In this document: one piece after another, positions 23,940 to 32,881 of the stretch
How the letters are laid out: the number at the start of each line of letters is the position of its first letter
Position numbering within the stretch: the stretch's first letter is position 1
Assembly: GCF_008635795.1 (NCBI RefSeq)
Contig: NZ_VWRQ01000018.1
Location: forward strand, 62,001 to 126,000
Direction: 5' to 3'
Length of the DNA stretch: 64,000 bases
From: Paenibacillus tepidiphilus
GTDB taxonomy: Bacteria; Bacillota; Bacilli; Paenibacillales; Paenibacillaceae
Program-made: the position numbers and the translations under genes
Notes under the pieces: model-generated
Seen by the model: only the letters and a program-made list of their open reading frames with translations
What the model was told of the DNA's origin: nothing
Databases searched by the model: none

Positions 23940-26900
23940 TTATTCGAAAAGCGTATCCAAATCCTGTTGGCTGACTCCGGCGAATTCAAAGTCAGACGGG
24001 GTAAAGCTGATTTCGGATTGTGAAGCTGCCAGGTCAATCAGCCGCACCAGGTTGGCGGAATAGAGCCTGTTGAATTCTTCCATTGAACCCCTGTTAAAGT
24101 TGTTCTGGCTATATTGGATGGAATAATGAAGCTTACGCTCGGCAATCATGCAGTTGATCTCGATCACTGCGGTTAATGCTTCATACTCTGCCATCGCCGG
24201 GAAAACCGCATCATGCGCATAAATATAATCCCCGCTCTGAGCTTGACTGTCAAAGCTGCCTAAGTAATTGAACCGGAGCTGACTTGGCCCCTTATCCCGA
24301 GGAAGCTCGCTCGTTAAATATTTGAGTATGCCATAACCGATTCCCTGATTCGGCACGCTGCGAAGCTGTTCCTTCACATGGGTGATCAGCTCTTGCGAGG
24401 TACCCTCTGCACGTATTCTTAACGGGTACATCGTTGTGAACCAGCCTACTGTTCTTGTGACGTCCAGGGCATCCAGGTGCCTGCCGTGATGTTCGATTTC
24501 ATAGGTGAAATCCTCAAGTCCTGCCCAGTCCCTCAGCGTTGCCGACAGGGCGGCAAGCAGCATGACCTGAGCCTCCGCCTGGAAGGCCCTGACCCCTTCC
24601 CGCTGCAGCGCCTCTGTAGCGGCTTCGGTCAATTCACCTGTCACGGTCTGCCGGGAGGCATAGTCCGCCGTCTCCGCTCCGTACCGCAAGGGAAGCACCG
24701 CCCGGTTCTCCGCAGCTTCCAGCCAATAATTCCTTTCCTGACGGATGCTCTCCGATTCCGACAGTGACTGAACCGCCGCTGCATATTCCTGGTATGAGGC
24801 AGTTTTATCGGGCAGCATAATATCCGTATTCTCCTGTATAGCACGGTAAACGTTGAACAGGTCCTCCAGTATAATTCTCCAGGAGATGCCGTCGATCACC
24901 AGATGATGGGCGACAATCAGCAGCTCCTGCTGGCGGCCCGGGTAATCAATCAGCGCGGCTCCAATGGGAAGCCGGCTTGAAATATCGAGCTGTCCGATCA
25001 GTTGTTTAAACACGTGATGACGCTCATCTTCATTCGAAGCAGTACCGTTTAATCCGGGAGTGTGGGGAAGCAGGCTGAATTGCTTCTCCGAGAGGGCATC
25101 ATTGTAGAATAAGCCTCTCTCCGGTGTAAAGCTCAATCTTAAGGCATCATGATGGGTGATCAGCTTCCGGAAAGACTGTTCCAGGACATCGGCGGCAGCC
25201 GGTGTCGTTAACCGCAGCAGCACAGTCTGGGTATAGCGGTGGGGGGCTGTCAGCTGCTGGTTCAAGAACCAGGAGACGATGGGGGTAAAGGAGATTTCTC
25301 CCGTCGCCGTGCTGTGAGCCGGGGACTGCGTCTGCGTAACGGCATGCATTGCGAGCTTGGCGATATTCCGGTAAGCCATTATATCTCTGGCCAGCAGCTG
25401 GATTCCCCGTTGATGGAGTCTGGAGGCAATTTGTATGGCTTTGATGGAATCGCCGCCCAAGGCATAGAAATCGTCAAAGATGCCGACAACCGGCAGTTTC
25501 AATACCTCTTTCCAGACATCGGACAGAATAGCTTCACGGTTATCGCGGGCCTGTACAGGCTCCGCAGCTGAATGCCGGCTGAAGGAGGGCGCCGGAAGCT
25601 GCTTTACATCGATTTTGCCGTTTTGGGTCACAGGGAATGAAGGGACACGGATGAGATGATGGGGAATCATGTACCCGGGCAGCCGGGAATACAGGTAAGT
25701 CTCCAGCACTACCTCACTAATCTCCTGATTTGATTGATAATACGCACATATGTATTTACTCCCGTCGCCATGTTCGAGAAGCTTGACGGCAGTTTGAAGT
25801 ATCCCGATGTACTCCGAGAGCACATTTGCGATCTCCCCCAGCTCGATTCTATAGCCTCTTACCTTGACCTGCGAATCGATTCTTCCTTTGTATTCCAACA
25901 CCCCGTTCTCGAGCCACATGCCCACATCTCCGGTCCGGTACATCTTTTTGCCGGATATAAACGGATTGTCCACGAACTTCTGGGCTGTCAATTCCGGTTT
26001 ATTTCTATACCCGAGTGCCACTCCGTCCCCTGAAATATATATTTCTCCCTTGGTCAGCACAGGTGCCGGCCTTAAAGACCGGTCCAGAATATAAATCATG
26101 ACATTGTCTGCCGGTAGTCCGATAGGGACGGATGAGCGTTGGTCTTTAGTATAATCGTAGCGGTGAATCATGCACCCGACGACGGTTTCGGTAGGGCCGT
26201 ATTCATTGAAAATGTTGAGGTTTCCCCGGAAGTTCTCGTAGATGCGCTTCGCCAGGCTGACTTTCAGGTCTTCTCCGCCAACAATGAACGTCTTGACCTT
26301 CGTCTGATCGAAATTCATGTCTTGAAGCAGCGACAGATGGGCTGGGGTGAGCTTGACGATACTGGCCTGCTGTTCCCGGATAATCCGCTGCAGCACGAAT
26401 TCAGAGGAGTCATCCCTGTAGATGACGATCTGATGGCCTCCGATCAGTGGGGTGAAAATGGAGGTGACGGTCAAATCAAACGCAATCGAAGAGTATAAAG
26501 CAAACACTTCAGGATCTTGCGCCGTGTAGGTCTTGTTAGCCCAATAGATATAATTGACAAGCCCTTGCTGGTGAACCATGACGCCCTTGGGCTGTCCGGT
26601 GGAGCCGGAAGTATAAATAATATAGGCAAGGTCTCCGGGACCGCTCACGGGTGACAGATTTGCGCCGTCCTCTTCATAAATCGCTTCATCCTGCAGAATG
26701 TATTCTTCAACTGCCAAGCTGAAGCCGCCGGTCAAAGCTTCATCTCGCAGCAGCAGGACAGCGCCGGAGTCCTCCAGCATATACCGGATGCGGTCAGCCG
26801 GCGAATGGGGGTCGACAGGAAGATAGGCTCCGCCTGCTTTCAATACTGCCAGTATAGCAGTGATCAATTCGAAGGAATGGGGGGAAGCGATACCGACCAC

Positions 26901-28412
26901 CGAGCCTGCTCCGATACGCTTGCCGCGCAGAAAACGCGCCAGGCGGTTTGCCCGCTCGTTGAGTACGCTGTAGCTCATGGAGGCTTCGCCCATCCTGCAT
27001 GCGGTCTGCAGCCCGGATCGCTCCACTTGCTCCTCAAACATACGGGTGATAATAACGGCAGAAGGATAGGGGGACGAGGTGGCGTTGAGGTTATGGATCA
27101 GCTCATGGTGTTCCTGGGGGGTGAGAAGGGCGATATCGCAGATCCGGCTGTGCGGCTTAGAGATTATAAAACGGATGATATTCAGAAGCTGCTCGCCGAG
27201 CTTATCAATCTGGATTTCACTGTATTCTTGGATGCGGTAATCGAAATCAACAGCAATTCTGCCGTCTTCTTCCCAATCCCTGATGACAATCTGCAGCTTA
27301 TACGGCTGGTTTCCATTGAATATTTCCGTATTCTCATAGGGGCTTCCGTCAAAATCCGGGCTGAATTTAATGCTGTAATAATTGACGCAGAGGTCAAAGA
27401 GGGCTTCATGCCCCTGTTTCTGTAAATTCAGATCCCCGGCTAACAGGTTGTAAGGATACTTCTGGTGGACATAACAGCCCATCAGCTCGCGTGCCGTTTC
27501 TCTAAGGAAGGTACCAATCTCTGCGGTTTCCGTAATTGTTTTGCGGAAGGGCATCGTGCTGGCAAACATTCCGAAGGTGTTCTTTTCCTTCTTCCCCGAC
27601 CGGTTGAGCACCGGCGTTCCGATAATGGCATCATCCTCATTCATTACAGCATGCATATAGATGAGCACGGAAGATATGAACAGGGAATTAACCGAAAGCC
27701 GGTGTTCGGCTATAAACGTCCGGATCTCTGCAGACAAGCTGCTGTCCAGCGTGCAAGTCTTTCTGGAGGCGGCTGTTTCCCGGTGATTGGCTATTGCCAT
27801 TGTTTCGGGCAGCACTGCGAATTTATCGTTCCAGAAGCTCTTGTTCTTCAAAAAACGCTCTGACTGCAAATAGACTTGTTCCTGCTCTATAACATCAACG
27901 TATGATGGAGCCGCTTCAACACTGCAGGGTGCATCGTTTATAAGCTGTGAGTAATATCGGGCGATGGATTCTCCGGCAATTTGCAGAGACCAGCCATCGG
28001 AGATAATGTGATGGAATTTGCCGACGTAGCCCATATCATTGCTACCGATTTTGAACATGGCGAAATAATAGAGCGGCCCGTTCAATAATGTGAAGCCGGT
28101 CTGTCGTAAACGATCAAGCCACTGTTCAAAGCTTGCAGCAGGATCGTCGGCGCTGCTGAAATCGAAAAAGTCGATCTGTGCCGGTTCATATGCTTTGAAT
28201 ACCTGCATGGGCTCGCCGTTATGCTCATGGATCTGGAGAGTGACGCCGGCATGGTTAGCTATAAACAGCTCTATGGCTTCGGATAATTTCTCTATGCGAA
28301 TATTCTTCCTAATGCGCACCAGGCCAAGGATATTGTGCATAGCCGGGTTGCCATAAATTCTTTCATTGTTCCATATTCTTGTTTGGGGCTGGGTGAGTCC
28401 ATACTGCATCAT
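23940..28412 (-). CDS. NRPS, starter C - A(Asn) - T - E: predicted N-acyl-D-Asn loading module
   Basis: A 1490-residue single-module synthetase. Residues about 1-430 are a condensation domain with HHIISDG; its opening (LTQPQTRIWNNERIYGN) resembles the lipo-initiation starter of surfactin synthetase, so it probably acylates the first amino acid with a fatty acid. An adenylation domain follows at about 455-950 (IIYTSGSTGQPKG near 600). The pocket read by hand against GrsA is D-L-T-K-I-G-E-V-G, one conservative change from the Asn code. A carrier domain (LGGDSIKAI, Ser near 984) follows. Residues about 1070-1490 are an epimerization domain (HHLVIDGISW near 1169, EHHGR, RTVGWFTTMYP, FNYLG). There is no thioesterase, so the chain passes on. 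GGAGG precedes the ATG. It is divergent from the rest of the cluster and matches the D-Asn peptidase encoded across the intergenic region. Confidence 0.93.
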   Translation of the reverse strand: MMQYGLTQPQTRIWNNERIYGNPAMHNILGLVRIRKNIRIEKLSEAIELFIANHAGVTLQIHEHNGEPMQVFKAYEPAQIDFFDFSSADDPAASFEQWLDRLRQTGFTLLNGPLYYFAMFKIGSNDMGYVGKFHHIISDGWSLQIAGESIARYYSQLINDAPCSVEAAPSYVDVIEQEQVYLQSERFLKNKSFWNDKFAVLPETMAIANHRETAASRKTCTLDSSLSAEIRTFIAEHRLSVNSLFISSVLIYMHAVMNEDDAIIGTPVLNRSGKKEKNTFGMFASTMPFRKTITETAEIGTFLRETARELMGCYVHQKYPYNLLAGDLNLQKQGHEALFDLCVNYYSIKFSPDFDGSPYENTEIFNGNQPYKLQIVIRDWEEDGRIAVDFDYRIQEYSEIQIDKLGEQLLNIIRFIISKPHSRICDIALLTPQEHHELIHNLNATSSPYPSAVIITRMFEEQVERSGLQTACRMGEASMSYSVLNERANRLARFLRGKRIGAGSVVGIASPHSFELITAILAVLKAGGAYLPVDPHSPADRIRYMLEDSGAVLLLRDEALTGGFSLAVEEYILQDEAIYEEDGANLSPVSGPGDLAYIIYTSGSTGQPKGVMVHQQGLVNYIYWANKTYTAQDPEVFALYSSIAFDLTVTSIFTPLIGGHQIVIYRDDSSEFVLQRIIREQQASIVKLTPAHLSLLQDMNFDQTKVKTFIVGGEDLKVSLAKRIYENFRGNLNIFNEYGPTETVVGCMIHRYDYTKDQRSSVPIGLPADNVMIYILDRSLRPAPVLTKGEIYISGDGVALGYRNKPELTAQKFVDNPFISGKKMYRTGDVGMWLENGVLEYKGRIDSQVKVRGYRIELGEIANVLSEYIGILQTAVKLLEHGDGSKYICAYYQSNQEISEVVLETYLYSRLPGYMIPHHLIRVPSFPVTQNGKIDVKQLPAPSFSRHSAAEPVQARDNREAILSDVWKEVLKLPVVGIFDDFYALGGDSIKAIQIASRLHQRGIQLLARDIMAYRNIAKLAMHAVTQTQSPAHSTATGEISFTPIVSWFLNQQLTAPHRYTQTVLLRLTTPAAADVLEQSFRKLITHHDALRLSFTPERGLFYNDALSEKQFSLLPHTPGLNGTASNEDERHHVFKQLIGQLDISSRLPIGAALIDYPGRQQELLIVAHHLVIDGISWRIILEDLFNVYRAIQENTDIMLPDKTASYQEYAAAVQSLSESESIRQERNYWLEAAENRAVLPLRYGAETADYASRQTVTGELTEAATEALQREGVRAFQAEAQVMLLAALSATLRDWAGLEDFTYEIEHHGRHLDALDVTRTVGWFTTMYPLRIRAEGTSQELITHVKEQLRSVPNQGIGYGILKYLTSELPRDKGPSQLRFNYLGSFDSQAQSGDYIYAHDAVFPAMAEYEALTAVIEINCMIAERKLHYSIQYSQNNFNRGSMEEFNRLYSANLVRLIDLAASQSEISFTPSDFEFAGVSQQDLDTLFE

Positions 28413-28568
28413 AGTTCCTCCAGATCAGCGGATTGAGGATGATCAATAATAGGCAGAATTGAGAGAAATGCGGTCATTGCCATATATTTGATTTGATGTT
28501 ATCGTAACAGAAATACATATTCAAGGCTCAAAACCAAATATTAGGTGAAGATTTTGCGGGGGATACCG
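28413..28568. promoter_or_regulatory. Divergent regulatory region of the biosynthetic cluster
   Basis: This 156-base AT-rich gap separates the minus-strand starter NRPS from the long plus-strand unit, so promoters for both must lie here or just inside. TTGATTTGATG around 28488 gives partial -35 matches, but no hexamer pair has good spacing on either strand. GGAGGAACT serves the NRPS ATG and GGGGGA serves the ATG at 28569. I see no clear operator palindrome. Confidence 0.5.
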
Positions 28569-29648
28569 ATGCCAAAACGATTGGAAATGTTCATAGATTT
28601 AGAGCGCGAGATGAAATTGGAGCATGTTCCGGGAATGGGAATTGCCGTCTTCGAGCACGGACAAATCATCTGGCGGCAGGGCTTTGGTGTGCTGGAGGAG
28701 GGCAAGGCCCGTCCGGTGAAGGCGGATACCCTCTTCCACGCCTGTTCAATCAGCAAGATGCTTACCGCAGCGGGGGCTCTGAGACTGGTTCAGGAAGGAA
28801 GGCTGGGACTGGAGGATGACGTGAATGGCTATTTGCGCTCATGGAAGCTGCAGGACAATGAATATACAGCGGAGACGAAAGTGACACTGCTTCATTTGCT
28901 GTCGCACCAGGCAGGGTTTATTGATCCTGAAGGCAGCTTCGATGTGCTCAGCAATCAAGATCCGCTGCCTGCAATGACCGATATTCTGTCCGGGCGGACG
29001 CGGTTCCTTGAGGAACCTTTACAGGCATCCTGCACGCCGGGAAGCAAATTCTCGTATTCGGATGCAGGCTATTGTCTGGTGGAACGCTTGATTGAAGAAG
29101 TGACCGGGCTGCCCTTTAGCGCAGCTATGAAGCGGCTCGTGCTGCAGCCGCTTGGCTTACAGCGTTCCTTGTACTGGAACATGTACAGTGTGAAGCAGCC
29201 GCGCGGAACGTCTGCCGGCCATGACTCGCATGGCAGAACAGTGAAGGGCAAACGCGCATATTACCCGTACCTGGCCGCGGCAGGCCTATGGACGACCCCC
29301 GCCGAGCTGGCAGAATTCGTGATCCGTCTGCTAGCTGCAAGGGAAGGCGGGCATCATTTTATCCTAAGTCCGGAGTTTGCCCGGCTGATGCTTAGCGGAC
29401 ACGGCTGCAGCGAGGAAGCTGGACTTGGCGTATTTGTTCCCCGTGATGCTGAGGGCCAAGTCTATCTGGTCTCCCAAGGCTGGGGTGTCGGCTTCCAATG
29501 CAAGATTTATGCATTTCCTGCAGAGGGAAGCGGTGTTGTCGTCATGATGAATTCCGATCCGGGTAAACCGCAGAACGAATCTCTGGTAGGCAAAATTATC
29601 AATGAAATCGGCAGCAGAAGCGGCTGGCCTAGCTTTCAGCCGATGTAA
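28569..29648 (+). CDS. Cytosolic serine hydrolase of the beta-lactamase/S12 family
   Basis: A 359-residue penicillin-binding-protein-like hydrolase without signal peptide or membrane helix. The catalytic SxxK is SISK in FHACSISKMLT, and the second motif is YSDAGY in place of the usual YSN. GLWTTPAELAEFV and VVVMMNSD are typical of the class C/S12 fold. The frame is open to a GTG at 28545, but GGGGGA sits correctly for the ATG at 28569. It is the first plus-strand gene of the cluster. Possible roles are trimming an intermediate, release of the chain, or intracellular removal of a cap; it differs from the D-Asn peptidase in being soluble. Its substrate cannot be read from sequence. Confidence 0.83.
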   Translation: MPKRLEMFIDLEREMKLEHVPGMGIAVFEHGQIIWRQGFGVLEEGKARPVKADTLFHACSISKMLTAAGALRLVQEGRLGLEDDVNGYLRSWKLQDNEYTAETKVTLLHLLSHQAGFIDPEGSFDVLSNQDPLPAMTDILSGRTRFLEEPLQASCTPGSKFSYSDAGYCLVERLIEEVTGLPFSAAMKRLVLQPLGLQRSLYWNMYSVKQPRGTSAGHDSHGRTVKGKRAYYPYLAAAGLWTTPAELAEFVIRLLAAREGGHHFILSPEFARLMLSGHGCSEEAGLGVFVPRDAEGQVYLVSQGWGVGFQCKIYAFPAEGSGVVVMMNSDPGKPQNESLVGKIINEIGSRSGWPSFQPM

Positions 29649-29665
29649 GGTCATAGAATCTTCAA

Positions 29666-29694
29666 TTGTTCTAATATGGAATTTATGTTAGTAT
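29666..29694 (+). promoter_or_regulatory. Candidate internal promoter before the peptidase-exporter gene
   Basis: TTGTTC (29666-29671), a 17-base spacer, then TAGTAT (29689-29694), in a 134-base AT-rich gap (29649-29782) that is the longest gap in the plus-strand unit. It would allow separate expression of the activation and self-protection genes. Confidence 0.38.
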
Positions 29695-29782
29695 GTGTTT
29701 TGTATTTATGTGAAAATATACACAATATTGCATCTCGTGTATCTGTCATTTCAAATTTTTGAGAGAAAGTTGGAAACGGGAT

Positions 29783-32700
29783 ATGGAGCTTGCACAGAGA
29801 CGAAATTGGACTAAAGGGCTGCTATCGATCCTATGTATAATTTTACTAGCATGCTTCCTTGGCCAAAGTACGGCTTATGCCGCATTGGACAGTGACAAGG
29901 CGGAGGAAATCGAAGCTTTTATCCGAACCAAAATGAAAGAGGGCGAAATCCCGGGAATGACCGTGGTCATCGTGCAGGGAACAGAGATTTCCTACATGAA
30001 CAGCTTCGGTTATGCGGATATTAAGAGCAAGGTCCCCGTTACTCCCCAGACCAGCTTCGAAATCGCCTCCTGTTCCAAAGGTTTTACTGCACTTGCCATT
30101 CTCCAGTTAGAAGCTCAAGGGTTATTGAAACTCGATGACCCGGTGTCCAAGTACTTCCCCTGGTTTCACGCTGAATATAACAACCACGCCTTCCCCATTA
30201 CCCTTCGGCAGCTGCTGCATCATACCAGCGGCATTCCCTGGTACACGATTACCGATATTCCCATCTCCAATGAACCCGATGCCTTAGAAGAAGTTGTACG
30301 AAACATAGACGGAGTTCGTCTTAATCACCAGCCCGGTGAACAGTTTGAATATGCAACGATCAATTATGCGATCCTTGGCGCGGTTCTTGAGCAGGTGACC
30401 GGCCTGAAGTATGAAGATTATATGAGAGACCAGGTGTTTCTGCCGCTTGGACTTGAACATACAACGTTATATCCGGAGACGGCGGGTTCAACACTGGCCA
30501 CCGGTTACAAGACAGGATTCTTCCAGGCCAGAGAATATGCTTCGCCCACCTTCCGCGGCAACCGGCCTGCGGGTTACGTCATCATGGACAGCGAGGACCT
30601 GGCGAAATGGCTAATGTACCAACTAGGCACTGTAACCTCTCCGCTGACTCCGCTGATTATGAAGACCCATGAGCCTGACCGCACGGTACCGCCAAGCAAG
30701 TTCGACTACTCCTCCTATGCGATGGGCTGGGCTGATTACCAGCATGGTAACGGCGAATTGTCCAAAGCCGGGCTTAACCCCAACTTCTCCGCATACATGG
30801 TGCTGCGGCCGGAAGATCAGCTTGCCGTTGGCGTAATGGCCAATAATGGCACGACCAATACATATATTACGGGGCATGGAATCCTTGATATTTTGCGGGA
30901 CAAGAAGCCTGCCTCTCCCTATGAGCCTGACCGGAAGCTGGATAACGCCTATTCGGTGATCGCCATCATTATCGCAGGCTTTGCACTGGTGGTTGCCGGG
31001 CTACTGGTATGGACCGTTGCCGGCATCCTCCGCAAGCAACGTTCCTGGCAACCGCCGGGGCGCAAGGCTCTGCTTACAGGACTGGGACTACTGGCTGCTT
31101 CAGCACCGTTCATTTACGCTGTGTTTTTAATTCCGAAGGCCATGCAGGGTGTATCGTGGACTACAGCGATAGTCTGGTCACCGATCAGTCTCCCGGCCGC
31201 TGTGGCAGCGGCGGCGGCAACTGCTTTCCTGTGCTGCGCTTATCTGATTGTGTCAACGCTGTTTCCGGAAGCCAATGAGAACAAGCGGCCCATTCCATCA
31301 CTGATTATGCTCGGATTGCTGAGCGGTGTAGCGAATGCCGTTGTCATCTTCATTGTCAATTCCTCGGTGGGCTCAGAGATCCCGCTCCGCTACTTGCTGT
31401 ATTACTTCCTGCTGGCTTTGGCGCTGTATATCTTTGGCCGGAAAATCATTGAAACCAAGCTGATCAAGCTTACCTATCGTTTGATCTACCAGAGACGGAT
31501 GGAGCTGCTGCGCAGGATTCTTAATACCTCATATCCCAATCTGGAGAAAATGGACAACGGCAGGGTTATCGCTACCTTAAATAACGATACCGAGCTCATA
31601 GGGCTGTCTGCCAATGTGCTGGTGGGCTTCGCTACCAGTCTCTTAACCGTCATTTGCTGCTTCATATATCTCGGAACGATTTCTTTCTGGGGAACGTTAA
31701 TTTCCCTGGTTGTGATTGCTGCGATAGCCGGCCTCTACATGATTGTCAGCAATATGGCCAACCGCTACTGGGAAGAGGCCCGGGATACGCAGAATGTCTT
31801 TATGGGCCTAATCGACGCCATGCTTAAGGGATACAAGGAGCTTAGCCTGCACCGAAACAAAAAACTGCAGTTCCGCGGGGATGTGCAGGACAGCTGCGAG
31901 CAATACCGTGATAAGCGCATCCTGTCGCGTATTAAATTCACCAATGCGCTGGTAACCGGCGAATCTTTGCTGATCCTGATTCTGGGCGTGGTCATATTCT
32001 TCTTCCCCCGAATTTTTCCGGATATCAAAGATTTCACCCTGGTTAAATTCATCATCGTATTCCTTTACCTGATCGGCCCGATTAACGGATTAATGCAGGT
32101 CATTCCCGATATGCTGCAAATCAGGGTGTCCTGGAGAAGAGTTGAAGCTTTTAATCAGGAGCTGCCTGAGAAGAGCATAGACGCAGACGATGAATGGAGC
32201 GCATTCAGCGATGAACCCGGGATCGAAAGTATTGCTTTCCACCGCCTTGCTTTCTCCTATGCCGATGCGCTTGGGGAGAGAAGCTTTGCGGTAGGTCCTG
32301 TTTCTTTTGAAGCCGAGCGGGGGCAGATCCTATTTATAACCGGCGGCAACGGCAGCGGCAAATCGACCTTGGCCAAGCTGATCACCGGTCTGTATCCCTC
32401 TCAAGAGGGACATATCGCCATCAATGGCAATGTGCTTGAACCGGGCCGTGCAGGAGAATATTTTTCCGCAGTATTTTCCGATTTTCATTTATTTGACCGC
32501 ATCTATGACATTGATTACGAAGGGAAACAGGATGAAATTGACCGTTACTTGAAGCTGCTGGATCTGGACGGCCAGGTCAGTATCGATAACGGGCGGTTCA
32601 GTACGCTCAAGCTGTCAGGCGGTCAGAGGAAACGGCTGGCACTGCTGATTTGTTATCTGGAGGACCGGCCGATCTATCTATTTGACGAGTGGGCGGCCGA

Positions 32701-32881
32701 TCAGGACCCGGAATTCCGCAGGTTTTTCTACCTGACGTTGTTACAGGAAATGCGGGCGGAGGGCAAGATTGTCATTGCCATTACGCATGACGACCATTAC
32801 TTCGATCTGGCGGACCGTCTCTTTAAGATGGATGCCGGCCAGCTGCTGGAATTGGGCAATTTCAAGAATAAGGCGGGATGA
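29783..32881 (+). CDS. D-Asn prodrug peptidase fused to ABC exporter (ClbP/ZmaM-like)
   Basis: About 1032 residues. Residues 1-33 are a signal peptide (cleavage near TAYA-ALDS). Residues about 35-370 are an S12-type peptidase domain facing outside: the nucleophile Ser96 and Lys99 lie in SCSKGF and Tyr190 in EYATINYAILG. HHTSGIPW and NPNFS also match my memory of ClbP, the colibactin D-Asn peptidase. Three helices follow (about 390-545), as in ClbP. Then comes a six-helix ABC exporter domain of the cyclic-peptide/SyrD type, with an ATPase: Walker A GGNGSGKST, signature LSGGQRKR, Walker B IYLFDEWAAD. This peptidase-exporter fusion is known from ZmaM of zwittermicin. It should cut off the N-acyl-D-Asn cap while exporting the product. 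ATG 29783 is preferred over TTG 29759. The end overlaps the next gene as ATGA. Confidence 0.9.
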   Translation: MELAQRRNWTKGLLSILCIILLACFLGQSTAYAALDSDKAEEIEAFIRTKMKEGEIPGMTVVIVQGTEISYMNSFGYADIKSKVPVTPQTSFEIASCSKGFTALAILQLEAQGLLKLDDPVSKYFPWFHAEYNNHAFPITLRQLLHHTSGIPWYTITDIPISNEPDALEEVVRNIDGVRLNHQPGEQFEYATINYAILGAVLEQVTGLKYEDYMRDQVFLPLGLEHTTLYPETAGSTLATGYKTGFFQAREYASPTFRGNRPAGYVIMDSEDLAKWLMYQLGTVTSPLTPLIMKTHEPDRTVPPSKFDYSSYAMGWADYQHGNGELSKAGLNPNFSAYMVLRPEDQLAVGVMANNGTTNTYITGHGILDILRDKKPASPYEPDRKLDNAYSVIAIIIAGFALVVAGLLVWTVAGILRKQRSWQPPGRKALLTGLGLLAASAPFIYAVFLIPKAMQGVSWTTAIVWSPISLPAAVAAAAATAFLCCAYLIVSTLFPEANENKRPIPSLIMLGLLSGVANAVVIFIVNSSVGSEIPLRYLLYYFLLALALYIFGRKIIETKLIKLTYRLIYQRRMELLRRILNTSYPNLEKMDNGRVIATLNNDTELIGLSANVLVGFATSLLTVICCFIYLGTISFWGTLISLVVIAAIAGLYMIVSNMANRYWEEARDTQNVFMGLIDAMLKGYKELSLHRNKKLQFRGDVQDSCEQYRDKRILSRIKFTNALVTGESLLILILGVVIFFFPRIFPDIKDFTLVKFIIVFLYLIGPINGLMQVIPDMLQIRVSWRRVEAFNQELPEKSIDADDEWSAFSDEPGIESIAFHRLAFSYADALGERSFAVGPVSFEAERGQILFITGGNGSGKSTLAKLITGLYPSQEGHIAINGNVLEPGRAGEYFSAVFSDFHLFDRIYDIDYEGKQDEIDRYLKLLDLDGQVSIDNGRFSTLKLSGGQRKRLALLICYLEDRPIYLFDEWAADQDPEFRRFFYLTLLQEMRAEGKIVIAITHDDHYFDLADRLFKMDAGQLLELGNFKNKAG

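Noticed and set aside
24477..27863. Several plus-strand frames of 90-206 codons within the D-Asn NRPS gene
   Set aside because: All lie opposite well-defined NRPS domains and show no motif or ribosome site.
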